In this document: one piece after another, positions 17,400-25,303 of the stretch
Layout: every line of letters starts with the position of its first letter
How positions within the stretch are numbered: position 1 is the stretch's first letter
From: Oceanispirochaeta sp. M1
GTDB taxonomy: Bacteria > Spirochaetota > Spirochaetia > DSM-2461
Direction of reading: 5' to 3'
DNA length: 36,562 bases
NCBI RefSeq assembly: GCF_003346715.1
Contig: NZ_QQPQ01000046.1
Span: 1 to 36,562, forward strand
Program-made: the position numbers and the translations under genes
Notes under the pieces: model-generated
Databases searched by the model: none
What the model saw: only the letters and a program-made list of their open reading frames with translations
What the model was told of the DNA's origin: nothing

Positions 17400-17990
17400 A
17401 TGAATAAAAAGGAATATAGAAAAGTTCTTCAGGAACAATGGAATTCTCTGACTGCCGATGATCTTGCTCTGCTCAATAACGCCACGGCAAAAACCATATG
17501 GGAGTCGGAAGAATGGTCCCGATGCGAAACAGTTCTGGCCTACCTGGATTTTGCCGGAGAGATTTCTCTGGACTCCCTGATTCTCAAAAGCATTCAGGCT
17601 GAAAAAAATGTTTTAGTTCCCAGAATACAAAGAGGCGGAACCATGACCTTTCACAGATTAAAAGATCTGAACCCCTCTTCTCTGGAACTGAATTACTGGA
17701 ATATCAGAGAGCCCCTGGAAGATGCAGAACTTTTTAATCCTGAAACAGCGGGCAGGGTTCTAATTCTCACCCCCGGTCTCGGATTTACAAAAGACGGAAA
17801 GAGAATGGGACGGGGCGGTGGATTTTACGACCGATTCCTGTCCCGGATTGAGGAGAACTGCGATTGTATTACAATGGGAATTTCATGGAAGGGAATCATT
17901 GTTCCGGATCTGCCCTTTGATTCTCATGACAGGAAGATCCGGAAGCTCTGCTGTGAAACAGAAATATTTGACTGTCAGCCCTTGAACTGA
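17400..17990 (+). CDS. 5-formyltetrahydrofolate cyclo-ligase
   Basis: The 196-residue cytoplasmic enzyme converts 5-formyltetrahydrofolate to 5,10-methenyltetrahydrofolate using ATP, salvaging a folate form that would otherwise inhibit one-carbon enzymes. The family signature runs from Gly126 to Arg145, with KDGKRMGRGGGFYD carrying the nucleotide and substrate loop. The N-terminal KKEYRKVLQEQWNSL fits the usual KxxLR start region, although the Arg of that motif is not obvious. A GGGAGAA site precedes the ATG. The last 16 bases overlap the 3' end of the convergent small gene. Confidence 0.93.
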   Translation: MNKKEYRKVLQEQWNSLTADDLALLNNATAKTIWESEEWSRCETVLAYLDFAGEISLDSLILKSIQAEKNVLVPRIQRGGTMTFHRLKDLNPSSLELNYWNIREPLEDAELFNPETAGRVLILTPGLGFTKDGKRMGRGGGFYDRFLSRIEENCDCITMGISWKGIIVPDLPFDSHDRKIRKLCCETEIFDCQPLN

Positions 17991-18346
17991 TCCAGCTCTT
18001 TAGTAATGTTCTTCATTGTTTCCTTGGTAAAGAGCCTGGGACTTCCGTCACTGCCGTAAAGCTCTTCTCCATAAAATCCTTCTCCATCCTTCAGCAGGGT
18101 GCGAAGTTCTTCAAGATACTCTTCACGTACAGTTACAGGTTTTTCCTGAATAAAGAGCCCCTCATAACTGTTACGCAGCTGTGCCCATGTGAGATCCCTG
18201 ATTTCTGCAATTGTCAGGATGGAACTTTCTAAAAGAGCAAGAAAGTGGGACTCCGCTTTTTCCCAGTGAAACTGGTCAAGCATGGCTCCCGCTCTTTCGC
18301 TGTATTTTTCTGATCTGTTTTTGTCACTTCTTCTATTAGTTTTCAT
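17975..18346 (-). CDS. small protein of unknown function
   Basis: From ATG 18346 this gives 123 residues; an in-frame GTG at 18364 would add six hydrophobic residues. Neither start has a good ribosome binding site. The N-terminus is very basic (KTNRRSDKNRSEKY) and the rest is charged and probably helical, with Trp and Leu spaced as in a small helical bundle. No transmembrane segment or known motif is visible. It overlaps the folate gene by 16 bases at the 3' end. The coding call rests on frame length and typical codon use only. Confidence 0.6.
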   Translation of the reverse strand: MKTNRRSDKNRSEKYSERAGAMLDQFHWEKAESHFLALLESSILTIAEIRDLTWAQLRNSYEGLFIQEKPVTVREEYLEELRTLLKDGEGFYGEELYGSDGSPRLFTKETMKNITKELDQFKG

Positions 18347-18414
18347 AATAACCAAGTATAACACAAAGGAGGTTCAGCATCAAAACCCTTACTTGATTGT
18401 CACGGGTTATACTA

Positions 18415-18429
18415 TTATCTTGAAGATAA
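18415..18429. repeat. 15-bp palindrome in a divergent gap
   Basis: TTATCTT and AAGATAA flank a single G. It lies between the leftward small gene and the rightward MGKIKS gene, just after a TATACT (18408-18413) that lacks a good -35. It may be an operator for one or both genes. Confidence 0.35.
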
Positions 18430-18486
18430 CCGAACGGCGGATACCACCGCATGAAAGGTAAAGAAAGATCAAAAAAGGATCATATC

Positions 18487-19074
18487 ATGGGAAAAATAAA
18501 ATCAGCCCTGGAACTGGCGCTTGAAAAAACAGCCGATCTGAAAACAGATAAAAAAGCAGTAAAGAAGAATATGATGAACAGGGAGGGGAAAGTCTCTGTT
18601 TCCACTTTTCTGGAAAATCCTAAGAAATCAGAATTCATCGACAAGATGAAATTCTATAAAGATGAGGAACTCGGCTGGTTTAAAAACGGAGCCATGGATA
18701 CAATCCTGGCCAATATTACCCTGCCCCGCCTTGAGTCAGACAGCAATAAACTTATCCCGTTGAATGCAGCCCTTGCAATAGTCAGCGGAGACAAGGAAGA
18801 GACCGATTCCATGTTTGAACAACTGAAACAGCTCTTCTCTCAGTATCTGAGTAATCTGGATCAGCTTGAAGCATCAATGAAACAGCAGTATGAACCTCAG
18901 TTGAGACAGAAAGAACAGCAGCTCAGTCAGCAATCCGGACAGGAAGTCCATCTCACCCCCGAACAGGACCCCGAATTTCTTAAGGTATTATCAGAGCAGA
19001 TCAGCCGAATGGATCAGCAGTACCAGGACGTTTTAAAACAGGCAAAAGATCAGATCAGAAAAGGTCTGATTTAA
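18487..19074 (+). CDS. conserved spirochaete-type protein of unknown function
   Basis: The protein from ATG 18487 has 195 residues. This start is preferred over ATG 18451 because AAGGA lies seven to eight bases ahead and because MGKIKSALELALEKT resembles the N-terminus of spirochaete hypothetical proteins that I remember. It is soluble and strongly helical. Residues about 105-190 are rich in Gln, Glu and Lys (QLKQLFSQYL, RQKEQQLSQQ, DQQYQDVLKQ), suggesting a coiled coil. No enzyme motif is visible. It ends nine bases before the RarA-fusion gene, so the two are probably cotranscribed, hinting at a DNA-maintenance context but not proving one. Confidence 0.75.
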   Translation: MGKIKSALELALEKTADLKTDKKAVKKNMMNREGKVSVSTFLENPKKSEFIDKMKFYKDEELGWFKNGAMDTILANITLPRLESDSNKLIPLNAALAIVSGDKEETDSMFEQLKQLFSQYLSNLDQLEASMKQQYEPQLRQKEQQLSQQSGQEVHLTPEQDPEFLKVLSEQISRMDQQYQDVLKQAKDQIRKGLI

Positions 19075-19083
19075 ACCATAACA

Positions 19084-21291
19084 ATGGATCTGTTTCAGGC
19101 CGCCCAGCAGAATGAACCTCTTGCCGCCAGAATGCGGCCCCGGAATATGGATGAATATATCGGACAGAATCACATTGTAGGGAAGGGAAGACTGCTCAGG
19201 CGTGCCATCAAGGCAGACCAGCTCTCATCACTCATATTCTACGGACCGCCGGGAACCGGAAAGACAACTCTGGCTCGGGTCATAGCAGGTACCACAAGCA
19301 GCCGATTCCTGAGTCTGAATGCAGTACTCAGCGGTGTAAAACAGGTCCGTGAAGCCATAGCCGAAGCTCAGGAGCTCAGAGATCTTCATGGCAGAAGAAC
19401 CATACTTTTTGTGGATGAAGTTCATCGCTGGAACAAGGCGCAGCAGGACGCCCTCCTCCCCTGGGTGGAGAACGGAACCATAATTCTTGTGGGTGCAACC
19501 ACAGAGAATCCCTATTTTGAAGTAAACTCAGCCCTGGTCAGCCGGAGTCGGATATTCCAGCTTAAACAGCTGGAATCGGAAGACCTTTTTGAAGTGGCCC
19601 GTCAGGCTGCTGCCGACAAAGAGCGGGGTTATGGAAAATGGGAAATTGATTTTGAAGAGGGAGCCCTGGAGCACCTTGTAAAAACGGCCGACGGGGATGC
19701 ACGAAGTCTGCTCAATTCACTGCAGCTGGCAGTGGAGACGACTCCCGACTCCTATCCTCCTCCCGGAGGAGAAAAAATTTACATTACCCTGGAAACTGCG
19801 GAAGAGAGTATTCAGAAAAAAGTGGTTCTCTACGATAAAGAGGGTGACTACCACTATGACACCATATCCGCATTTATCAAATCCATAAGGGGCTCGGACC
19901 CCGATGCCGCCCTTTACTGGATGGCAAGAATGGTTAAAGCGGGGGAAGATCCCCGTTTCATCTTTAGAAGAATGATTATTTCGGCAGCCGAAGACATCGG
20001 CATGGCCGATCCTCAAGCACTGGTTCAGGTAAATGCGGCAGCCCAGGCTTATGACCGGGTCGGACTGCCTGAGGGACAGTTTCACCTGACACAGGCGGCT
20101 CTCTATCTGGCCACAGCTCCCAAATCCAATTCATCCCTTGCCTTCTTCGATGCTGTAAAAGTAGTTGATGAAGAGGCTGCCAGGGAAGTACCAAATCATC
20201 TGAGAGACCCAAGCCGGGACAAACACGGTTTCGGGCACGGAGAGGGATACAACTACCCCCACGCCTACAGAGATCACTGGGTGGCTCAGGCCTACCTGCC
20301 CCGGGGGCTCAAAGGGCGAATATTCTATCAGCCTGCATCACAGGGATTTGAAGCGGGAATACAGCAGGATGTTATACGCCGGCGGGAACTGCAGATGGCA
20401 GCCATGATCGAAGAGAGCCTTGAGAATCTCAGCTTCTCTCCCGGTGATAAAGAACGGGATGCCTGGATGCGGCGTACAAGAGGAAACAGCAGCCGCTTTC
20501 TTGAAGAGATGCGCAGCCGCATGTTTGCCCCCCTGAAAACCGAAAGACATCATAAGTTCCTTATCTGGAGAGAGAGCAGCGGTCTTCTTCTCTGGGAAGC
20601 CTGGAGACGCGTCCCCGAGGGAGGTGTTTGTGCCTGGTTCCCCGAAGGGAGAAATATGGACCTCTGTGAGCACTTCACCCGCAGCCTTCCAGAATCGGAG
20701 CGGCCGATCTTCTTCGGCGGCAGGTCTGACACAGCCCTGCAGGATCTGGAAACAATAAAAGAGAGCTGTGAGCTGTTCGAAACCATTATGATCAGAGACT
20801 GGATCTCCCGTCTATCTGAAGAGAACAGAAAAGCCGAATGGGAACAGCTGAGACAGCTTCTCTCTCCCGGTGGAGTACTAAGCCTCAGCGAGCCCCTTCC
20901 TGCAATGGGGAGCCGCCTGAGTGATTTCCTGCCGGATGGAGCGGAGAGTCTTGATGAATGGCAGTCCATAAGGGAAGCTGAAGATGCGGTGTACCGGGAG
21001 GCATATCCCGGACTGGAATCAGAAGAGACTGTTCTTGCTCTGTTAAAGGAGATGGGAGCCTCCGATTCCGCTGCAGAGATCCTGAACAGCAGTGAAGATA
21101 GAATACTCAGTACAGAACAGCTGAACAACTGGTTTAATACAGAGAGACCAGGAAGCCTGGGATTCCGGATGAAGGCTGTTCTAGGAGAGAAAAAAATGGA
21201 ATCCTACAGCAGCTACTGCCTTAAGCACCTTGAGGGAGCCAGAGTAAAGTGGAATAGCTGCCGCATTATCCTCAGGGCTGATTTTCAATAA
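19084..21291 (+). CDS. rarA: RarA/MgsA AAA+ ATPase with a C-terminal fused domain
   Basis: Residues 1 to about 430 are RarA (MgsA), an AAA+ ATPase related to clamp loaders and Holliday-junction helicases that acts at stalled replication forks. Walker A GPPGTGKT is at 54-61, Walker B LFVDEVHRW has DE at 111-112, and the sensor and C-terminal tetramerisation regions follow (PNHLRDPSRD, GYNYPHAYRDHW). Plain RarA has about 440 residues; this protein has 735. The extra 300 residues contain WRRVPEGGVCAWFPEG and a QLLSPGGVLSLSEP block that looks like a degenerate class I methyltransferase fold, without a clear SAM-binding GxGxG. A RarA/unknown-domain fusion is known in cyanobacteria and other groups. 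The end may be frame-shifted (see findings). Confidence 0.9.
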   Translation: MDLFQAAQQNEPLAARMRPRNMDEYIGQNHIVGKGRLLRRAIKADQLSSLIFYGPPGTGKTTLARVIAGTTSSRFLSLNAVLSGVKQVREAIAEAQELRDLHGRRTILFVDEVHRWNKAQQDALLPWVENGTIILVGATTENPYFEVNSALVSRSRIFQLKQLESEDLFEVARQAAADKERGYGKWEIDFEEGALEHLVKTADGDARSLLNSLQLAVETTPDSYPPPGGEKIYITLETAEESIQKKVVLYDKEGDYHYDTISAFIKSIRGSDPDAALYWMARMVKAGEDPRFIFRRMIISAAEDIGMADPQALVQVNAAAQAYDRVGLPEGQFHLTQAALYLATAPKSNSSLAFFDAVKVVDEEAAREVPNHLRDPSRDKHGFGHGEGYNYPHAYRDHWVAQAYLPRGLKGRIFYQPASQGFEAGIQQDVIRRRELQMAAMIEESLENLSFSPGDKERDAWMRRTRGNSSRFLEEMRSRMFAPLKTERHHKFLIWRESSGLLLWEAWRRVPEGGVCAWFPEGRNMDLCEHFTRSLPESERPIFFGGRSDTALQDLETIKESCELFETIMIRDWISRLSEENRKAEWEQLRQLLSPGGVLSLSEPLPAMGSRLSDFLPDGAESLDEWQSIREAEDAVYREAYPGLESEETVLALLKEMGASDSAAEILNSSEDRILSTEQLNNWFNTERPGSLGFRMKAVLGEKKMESYSSYCLKHLEGARVKWNSCRIILRADFQ

Positions 21292-21402
21292 TCGGGACTT
21301 CGGTGATGACCGGCTGCAGCTGGCATCTATGGACTTCTGCAGAAAGTTCTTAAGCGGAGGCGCTCCTTTCTTCCGGAATTTTAAAAAATCAAAGTATTAA
21401 TG

Positions 21403-21433
21403 TTGACAAAAAAGGCCTTTTATATAATTATAC
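21403..21433 (+). promoter_or_regulatory. promoter of the tRNA cluster
   Basis: A perfect TTGACA (21403-21408) is followed by TATAAT at 21423-21428 (spacer 14, short) and TTATAC at 21428-21433 (spacer 19, long). One of these probably serves as the -10. Transcription would begin a few bases before tRNA-His. Confidence 0.6.
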
Positions 21434-21451
21434 GTCACGTTCTAATAATAT

Positions 21452-21525
21452 GGTGAATGTAGTTCAGTTGGTAGAGCACCAGATTGTGGTTCTGGTTGTC
21501 GCGGGTTCGAGCCCCGTCATTCACC
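21452..21525 (+). tRNA. tRNA-His (GTG)
   Basis: The cloverleaf folds with acceptor GTGAATG/CATTCAC, D arm GTTC/GAGC, anticodon stem CCAGA/TCTGG and anticodon GTG at 21486-21488. A G at 21452 opposite C at 21525 gives the extra G-1:C73 pair specific to tRNA-His. CCA is not encoded. Confidence 0.96.
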
Positions 21526-21534
21526 CTTTTAATT

Positions 21535-21608
<74 letters not shown>

Positions 21609-21618
21609 ATTTTTTTTT

Positions 21619-21632
21619 AGTCCCCCGGGACT
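21619..21632 (+). repeat. short GC hairpin between tRNA-Arg and tRNA-Lys
   Basis: AGTCCC and GGGACT flank CC as a perfect inverted repeat, lying after the T run that follows tRNA-Arg. It may be a processing or folding element of the tRNA precursor. Because it comes after, not before, the T run, it is not an intrinsic terminator. Confidence 0.4.
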
Positions 21633-21640
21633 TAAAACAC

Positions 21641-21713
21641 GGGCCGTTAGCTCAGCTGGTAGAGCAGCAGACTCTTAATCTGCGGGTCAAAGGTTCGAAC
21701 CCTTTACGGCTCA
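21641..21713 (+). tRNA. tRNA-Lys (CTT)
   Basis: Acceptor GGGCCGT pairs with ACGGCTC, the anticodon stem is GCAGA/TCTGC, and loop CTCTTAA gives anticodon CTT at 21674-21676. The discriminator is A and CCA is not encoded. Confidence 0.95.
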
Positions 21714-21722
21714 TTTGTGATC

Positions 21723-21803
21723 GCGAGTGTGGTGGAATTGGTAGACACGCTAGTCTTAGGAACTAGTGCCTCCGGTGTAAGGGTTCGAGTCCCTTCACTC
21801 GCA
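21723..21803 (+). tRNA. tRNA-Leu (TAG)
   Basis: This is a class II tRNA of 81 bases with a variable arm (about TGCCTCCGGTGTA). Acceptor GCGAGTG pairs with CACTCGC, anticodon stem CTAGT with ACTAG, and loop CTTAGGA gives TAG at 21757-21759. CCA is not encoded. Confidence 0.95.
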
Positions 21804-21811
21804 GTTCATGT

Positions 21812-21883
21812 GCGAAAGTAGCTCAGTGGTAGAGCTCGACCTTGCCAAGGTCGATGTCGCGGGTTCAAGTCCCGTCTTTCGCT
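21812..21883 (+). tRNA. tRNA-Gly (GCC)
   Basis: Acceptor GCGAAAG pairs with CTTTCGC, anticodon stem CGACC with GGTCG, and loop TTGCCAA gives GCC at 21844-21846. The discriminator is T and CCA is not encoded. Confidence 0.95.
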
Positions 21884-21901
21884 TACTTAGGAACGCAGAT
21901 T

Positions 21902-21930
21902 TCGACATATGCCGGGATTTGTTTTATACT
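21902..21930 (+). promoter_or_regulatory. promoter between the tRNA cluster and tig
   Basis: TCGACA (21902-21907) and TATACT (21925-21930) are exactly 17 bases apart, each one base from consensus. Transcription would start near 21937, giving a short structured leader before trigger factor. Confidence 0.65.
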
Positions 21931-21936
21931 TCGTCT

Positions 21937-22014
21937 GATGGAGCACAGAGGCTTCATCTAACGCTAAACGGAAGGTGAGGACGATCTGGGTGTTATCCGG
22001 GTCGTCTTTTTTTT
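21937..22014 (+). ncRNA. candidate small RNA or attenuator leader of tig
   Basis: From the predicted start, a seven-pair hairpin (21937-21943 with 21952-21958, one G-U) is followed by 21 bases and then a ten-pair terminator hairpin. Together they would make an RNA of about 78 nt if termination is efficient. The ORF ATG-TAA at 21938-21961 would encode MEHRGFI and would start at or next to the first base, so a leaderless leader peptide is possible. I recognise no known riboswitch, SRP RNA, 6S RNA or tmRNA core here. Confidence 0.45.
21980..22014 (+). terminator. intrinsic terminator before tig
   Basis: GACGATCTGG pairs with CCGGGTCGTC across a seven-base loop (two G-U pairs) and is followed by eight T residues. 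It lies 35 bases before the tig start and after a promoter, so it either ends a short RNA or attenuates tig. It can also stop read-through from the tRNA cluster. Confidence 0.85.
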
Positions 22015-22048
22015 ATACCAAAACATACCACGTAAGAAGGACAGTGCT

Positions 22049-23392
22049 GTGATAACCAGTAAGAGTGTCGAAAAATTAGAAAACTCAACCGTCAAACTTT
22101 CCCTGACTGTAGGTAAAGAGCACGCAGCCAAAGAGTACAAAGATCTTTTAGCAAAGTACACAAAAGAAGTACAGATTAAGGGATTCAGAAAAGGCAAAGT
22201 GCCCGTATCCGTACTTGAAAGAAAATTCGGTGAGGGAATCAGACAGGAAGCTGCTGCAAACCTCATGGATATAGCCCTCAAAGCAGCCATGGAAGATCTC
22301 GATGAGAAACCCCTTGGATATGACTACCCTGAAGTACAGGGAGAGCCTGAACTTGATCCGGAAAAAGATTTTTCCTTCGAGCTGATCTACGATACCTTCC
22401 CCGAAGTTAAATTCGGCGAATACAAGGGAATCGAAATTGAAGAAACACAGGTCAAGATTCTTAAAAAGCATGAAAATGCCGAAATGGAAAAAATCCAGGA
22501 ACAGAATTCTGTTGTCATGGACAAGGCCGATGAAACCGTTGCAAACGATGACATTGTCACCCTTGACTACTGTGAAATGGACGGTAAAGAAGAAGTTGAA
22601 GATTCCAAAAGAGAAGACTTTGTTTTCACAATTGGTACAGGATACAATCTTTACAAAATCGACAAACAGCTTGTCGGCATGAAAAAAGATGAAGAAAAAG
22701 TCATCACTAAGAAATACAAAGAGGACTTTGAAAACAAAGACCTTGCCGGTAAAAGTGTAAAAATCAAAGTCAAGATAAAAGCTGTAAAAGAAAAACAGCT
22801 CCCCGAACTTGATGATGAACTGGCACAGGATGTAAACGAGAAGTTCAAAACTATTGATGACCTGAGAAAAGACATCAAGAAACAGCTCAAGGATAAGGCC
22901 GAGGCCAAGACCAAGGGTAATAAAATGGAACAGCTTATCGACAAACTGGTGGAATCCAGTGAAATCGATCTTCCTGTTTCTATGATCAAGGCAGAACAGG
23001 AAAATAACTGGAAAAACTTCCTCCAGCAGTCTCAGACTCAGGAAGAACAGATGCTTCAGTTCCTTGAAATGCAGGGTCAGACTAAAGATCAGATGCTTGA
23101 GTCCTGGAAAGAAAATGCTGTTAAGAGCTTGAAATCCCAGTTGATTTTCAACAAGATAATTGAAGACGAAAAAATTGAAGTCGCTGACGACGAAATGGAA
23201 GAAGAAATCAGGAAGCAGGCCGAAATGTACAAGATGCCTGTTGAAGATCTCAAGAAATCATTTGGCGAAGCCGGCTTAAAAGAGTATCTTAGTAGTGATA
23301 TCAAGCAGAAGAAAGTTGTTGACTTCCTTCTTGATAATGCGAAAATCACAAAAAGTGATGAAAAGGTTGATTACGACGACCTGATGAAATAA
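22049..23392 (+). CDS. tig: trigger factor
   Basis: Trigger factor is the ribosome-bound chaperone and peptidyl-prolyl isomerase that meets nascent chains at the exit tunnel. The ribosome-binding signature GFRKGKVP is at residues 45-52. The FKBP-like domain follows from about 155 to 245 (DDIVTLDY, DFVFTIGTG, QLVGMKKDEEK), and the C-terminal helical chaperone arms after that. The length of 447 residues is normal. The start is GTG at 22049 with AAGAAGG eight bases ahead, and MITSKSVEKLENS fits the family N-terminus. The gene is 27 bases ahead of clpP, forming the common tig-clpP-clpX block. A promoter and a terminator-like hairpin lie upstream. Confidence 0.96.
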   Translation: MITSKSVEKLENSTVKLSLTVGKEHAAKEYKDLLAKYTKEVQIKGFRKGKVPVSVLERKFGEGIRQEAAANLMDIALKAAMEDLDEKPLGYDYPEVQGEPELDPEKDFSFELIYDTFPEVKFGEYKGIEIEETQVKILKKHENAEMEKIQEQNSVVMDKADETVANDDIVTLDYCEMDGKEEVEDSKREDFVFTIGTGYNLYKIDKQLVGMKKDEEKVITKKYKEDFENKDLAGKSVKIKVKIKAVKEKQLPELDDELAQDVNEKFKTIDDLRKDIKKQLKDKAEAKTKGNKMEQLIDKLVESSEIDLPVSMIKAEQENNWKNFLQQSQTQEEQMLQFLEMQGQTKDQMLESWKENAVKSLKSQLIFNKIIEDEKIEVADDEMEEEIRKQAEMYKMPVEDLKKSFGEAGLKEYLSSDIKQKKVVDFLLDNAKITKSDEKVDYDDLMK

Positions 23393-23419
23393 AAATTAAA
23401 ATAATGAGGATCTGCCGAT

Positions 23420-24013
23420 ATGCATGTTCAGAATAATACCCTTGTACCCGTTGTTGTTGAGAGAACAGGTACAGGAGAACGGTCTTATGACATTTTTTCC
23501 CGTCTTTTAAAAGACAGAATAGTTTTCCTGGATGGGGAAATAAATGATGTTACGGCAGACCTTGTTGTTGCTCAACTTCTTTTCCTGGAATCTGAAAATC
23601 CGGAAAAGGATATAAATCTTTACATCAATAGCCCCGGCGGTTCTGTCACTGCCGGTTTGGCTATCTACGATACAATGCAGCACATCAAACCCGATGTTCA
23701 GACCATTTGTATCGGTCAGGCGGCCTCTATGGGTGCCGTTCTTCTTGCAGGAGGAGCAAAAGGGAAACGACATTGCCTCCCTTCTTCCCGCGTCATGATT
23801 CATCAGCCTTGGGGTGGTGTTCAGGGTCAGGCCCGTGATATCGGTATTCAGGCTCGTGAAATCATTCGACTCAAGAAAATGCTGATTCAGTACTTTGCGG
23901 ATAACAGCGGAAAAGACTTTGAAGAGATTGCATCCGATATGGAGCGTGACTTCTTCATGTCAGCCGAAGAAGCTGTTGCTTACGGTGTGACTGACAGTAT
24001 TTTAAAGAGGTAA
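23420..24013 (+). CDS. clpP: ClpP protease subunit
   Basis: ClpP forms the two-ring serine protease chamber that works with ClpX. The catalytic triad is Ser103 in QAASMGA, His128 in MIHQPWGG and Asp177 in MERDFFM. The spacings of 25 and 49 residues equal those in E. coli ClpP. The length is 197 residues with a short N-terminal propeptide-like stretch. A GAGGATC site precedes the ATG. The clpX start follows the stop after three bases. Confidence 0.98.
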   Translation: MHVQNNTLVPVVVERTGTGERSYDIFSRLLKDRIVFLDGEINDVTADLVVAQLLFLESENPEKDINLYINSPGGSVTAGLAIYDTMQHIKPDVQTICIGQAASMGAVLLAGGAKGKRHCLPSSRVMIHQPWGGVQGQARDIGIQAREIIRLKKMLIQYFADNSGKDFEEIASDMERDFFMSAEEAVAYGVTDSILKR

Positions 24014-24016
24014 AAA

Positions 24017-25303
24017 ATGGCCCGAACTAAAAATAAAGAATTAAAAGTATGTTCATTCTGCGGCAAGCATTCCGATGTTGCCAAGAAACTAATTGCAGGA
24101 CCAGGCGTATATATCTGTGATGAGTGTGTTCAGGTTTGTAATAAGATCATGTCAGAAGAAGAAAACATCTCTTCCGACTTTGTAGATGACATCCCTACAC
24201 CTAAAGAGATCAAGGAATACCTGGATGAGTATGTCATCGGACAGGATGCTGCCAAAAAGAGCCTCTCCGTAGGTGTTTATAATCACTACAAAAGAATAAT
24301 GTTCAAAGACAAGGTCTCAGCTGATGTGGAATTGGAAAAATCCAATGTTCTCCTAATCGGTCCCACAGGAACGGGTAAGACCCTCCTTGCCAAGACACTT
24401 GCAAAAAAACTGAAAGTACCCTTTGCCATCGCCGATGCTACGACATTGACCGAAGCCGGTTACGTTGGTGAAGATGTTGAGAATATCCTCCTGAAGCTGA
24501 TTCAGGCTGCCGGTAATAATATTGCCGCTGCAGAAAGAGGAATCATCTATATTGATGAAATTGATAAGATTGCCCGTAAGGGAGAAAATGTATCCATCAC
24601 CAGAGATGTTTCGGGTGAAGGTGTTCAGCAGGCTCTGCTGAAAATCATTGAAGGTTCTGAAGCTTCCGTTCCTCCCCAGGGTGGAAGAAAGCACCCTAAC
24701 CAGGAGATGCTGAAGATTGATACTTCCAACATCCTGATTATCTGCGGTGGAGCTTTTGTCGGTCTGGATAAAATTATTGAAACCAGAGTGACTCAGCAGC
24801 CCATGGGATTTGGTTCTGATCTTCAGACTATCCATGAAAAAGACCTGGTAGCGCTCTTTAGTAAGATGCATCCCGATGACCTTGTAAAATTCGGTCTTAT
24901 ACCAGAGTTTATCGGTCGTCTGCCTATCCAGGTCAGCCTGGAGAATCTTAAAAAAGATGATCTGAAAAGGATTCTTACTGAACCCAGAAACTCAGTCATC
25001 AGACAGTTCGAAGAATCCCTCAAACTGGATGATACTGAACTGCGTTTTGAAGAAGCTGCCATCGAAGCCATTGCCGACAAAGCTCTGGAAAGAAAAACAG
25101 GAGCCCGTGGAATCCGTTCTATTGTGGAATCTGTAATGCTTGAAATCATGTACGATCTCCCTTCTATAGAAGGTAAAAAGAAAGTTATTGTAACCAGGGA
25201 TGTCATCATAAATGACACTTTGCCCGTTATCCTTACAGATCCGGAAAAAATTGAAGCCCCCTGGGAAAATGCACTACATGAGAATAAACAGATCACCGCT
25301 TAA
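24017..25303 (+). CDS. clpX: ClpX ATPase, substrate-recognising unfoldase of ClpXP
   Basis: ClpX is the AAA+ unfoldase that feeds proteins to ClpP. The N-terminal C4 zinc finger has Cys12, Cys15, Cys34 and Cys37. Walker A GPTGTGKT is at 115-122, the pore loop GYVG at 148-151, and Walker B IIYIDEID at about 176-183. The arginine sensor region ([13 protein letters not shown]) lies near the end. The length of 428 residues is normal. The 3' end overlaps the predicted lon start by 26 bases. Confidence 0.98.
   Translation: MARTKNKELKVCSFCGKHSDVAKKLIAGPGVYICDECVQVCNKIMSEEENISSDFVDDIPTPKEIKEYLDEYVIGQDAAKKSLSVGVYNHYKRIMFKDKVSADVELEKSNVLLIGPTGTGKTLLAKTLAKKLKVPFAIADATTLTEAGYVGEDVENILLKLIQAAGNNIAAAERGIIYIDEIDKIARKGENVSITRDVSGEGVQQALLKIIEGSEASVPPQGGRKHPNQEMLKIDTSNILIICGGAFVGLDKIIETRVTQQPMGFGSDLQTIHEKDLVALFSKMHPDDLVKFGLIPEFIGRLPIQVSLENLKKDDLKRILTEPRNSVIRQFEESLKLDDTELRFEEAAIEAIADKALERKTGARGIRSIVESVMLEIMYDLPSIEGKKKVIVTRDVIINDTLPVILTDPEKIEAPWENALHENKQITA

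Noticed and set aside
18366-18373. AAGGAGG on the plus strand as the ribosome binding site of a short gene
   Set aside because: No ATG, GTG or TTG lies at suitable spacing and the next frames stop quickly.
20338-21128. Long minus-strand frames opposite the RarA gene
   Set aside because: They are low-complexity Ser/Arg-rich shadows of the real gene with no motifs or ribosome binding sites.
21937-22014. SRP RNA, 6S RNA or tmRNA in the tig leader
   Set aside because: None of the conserved cores of these RNAs is visible.
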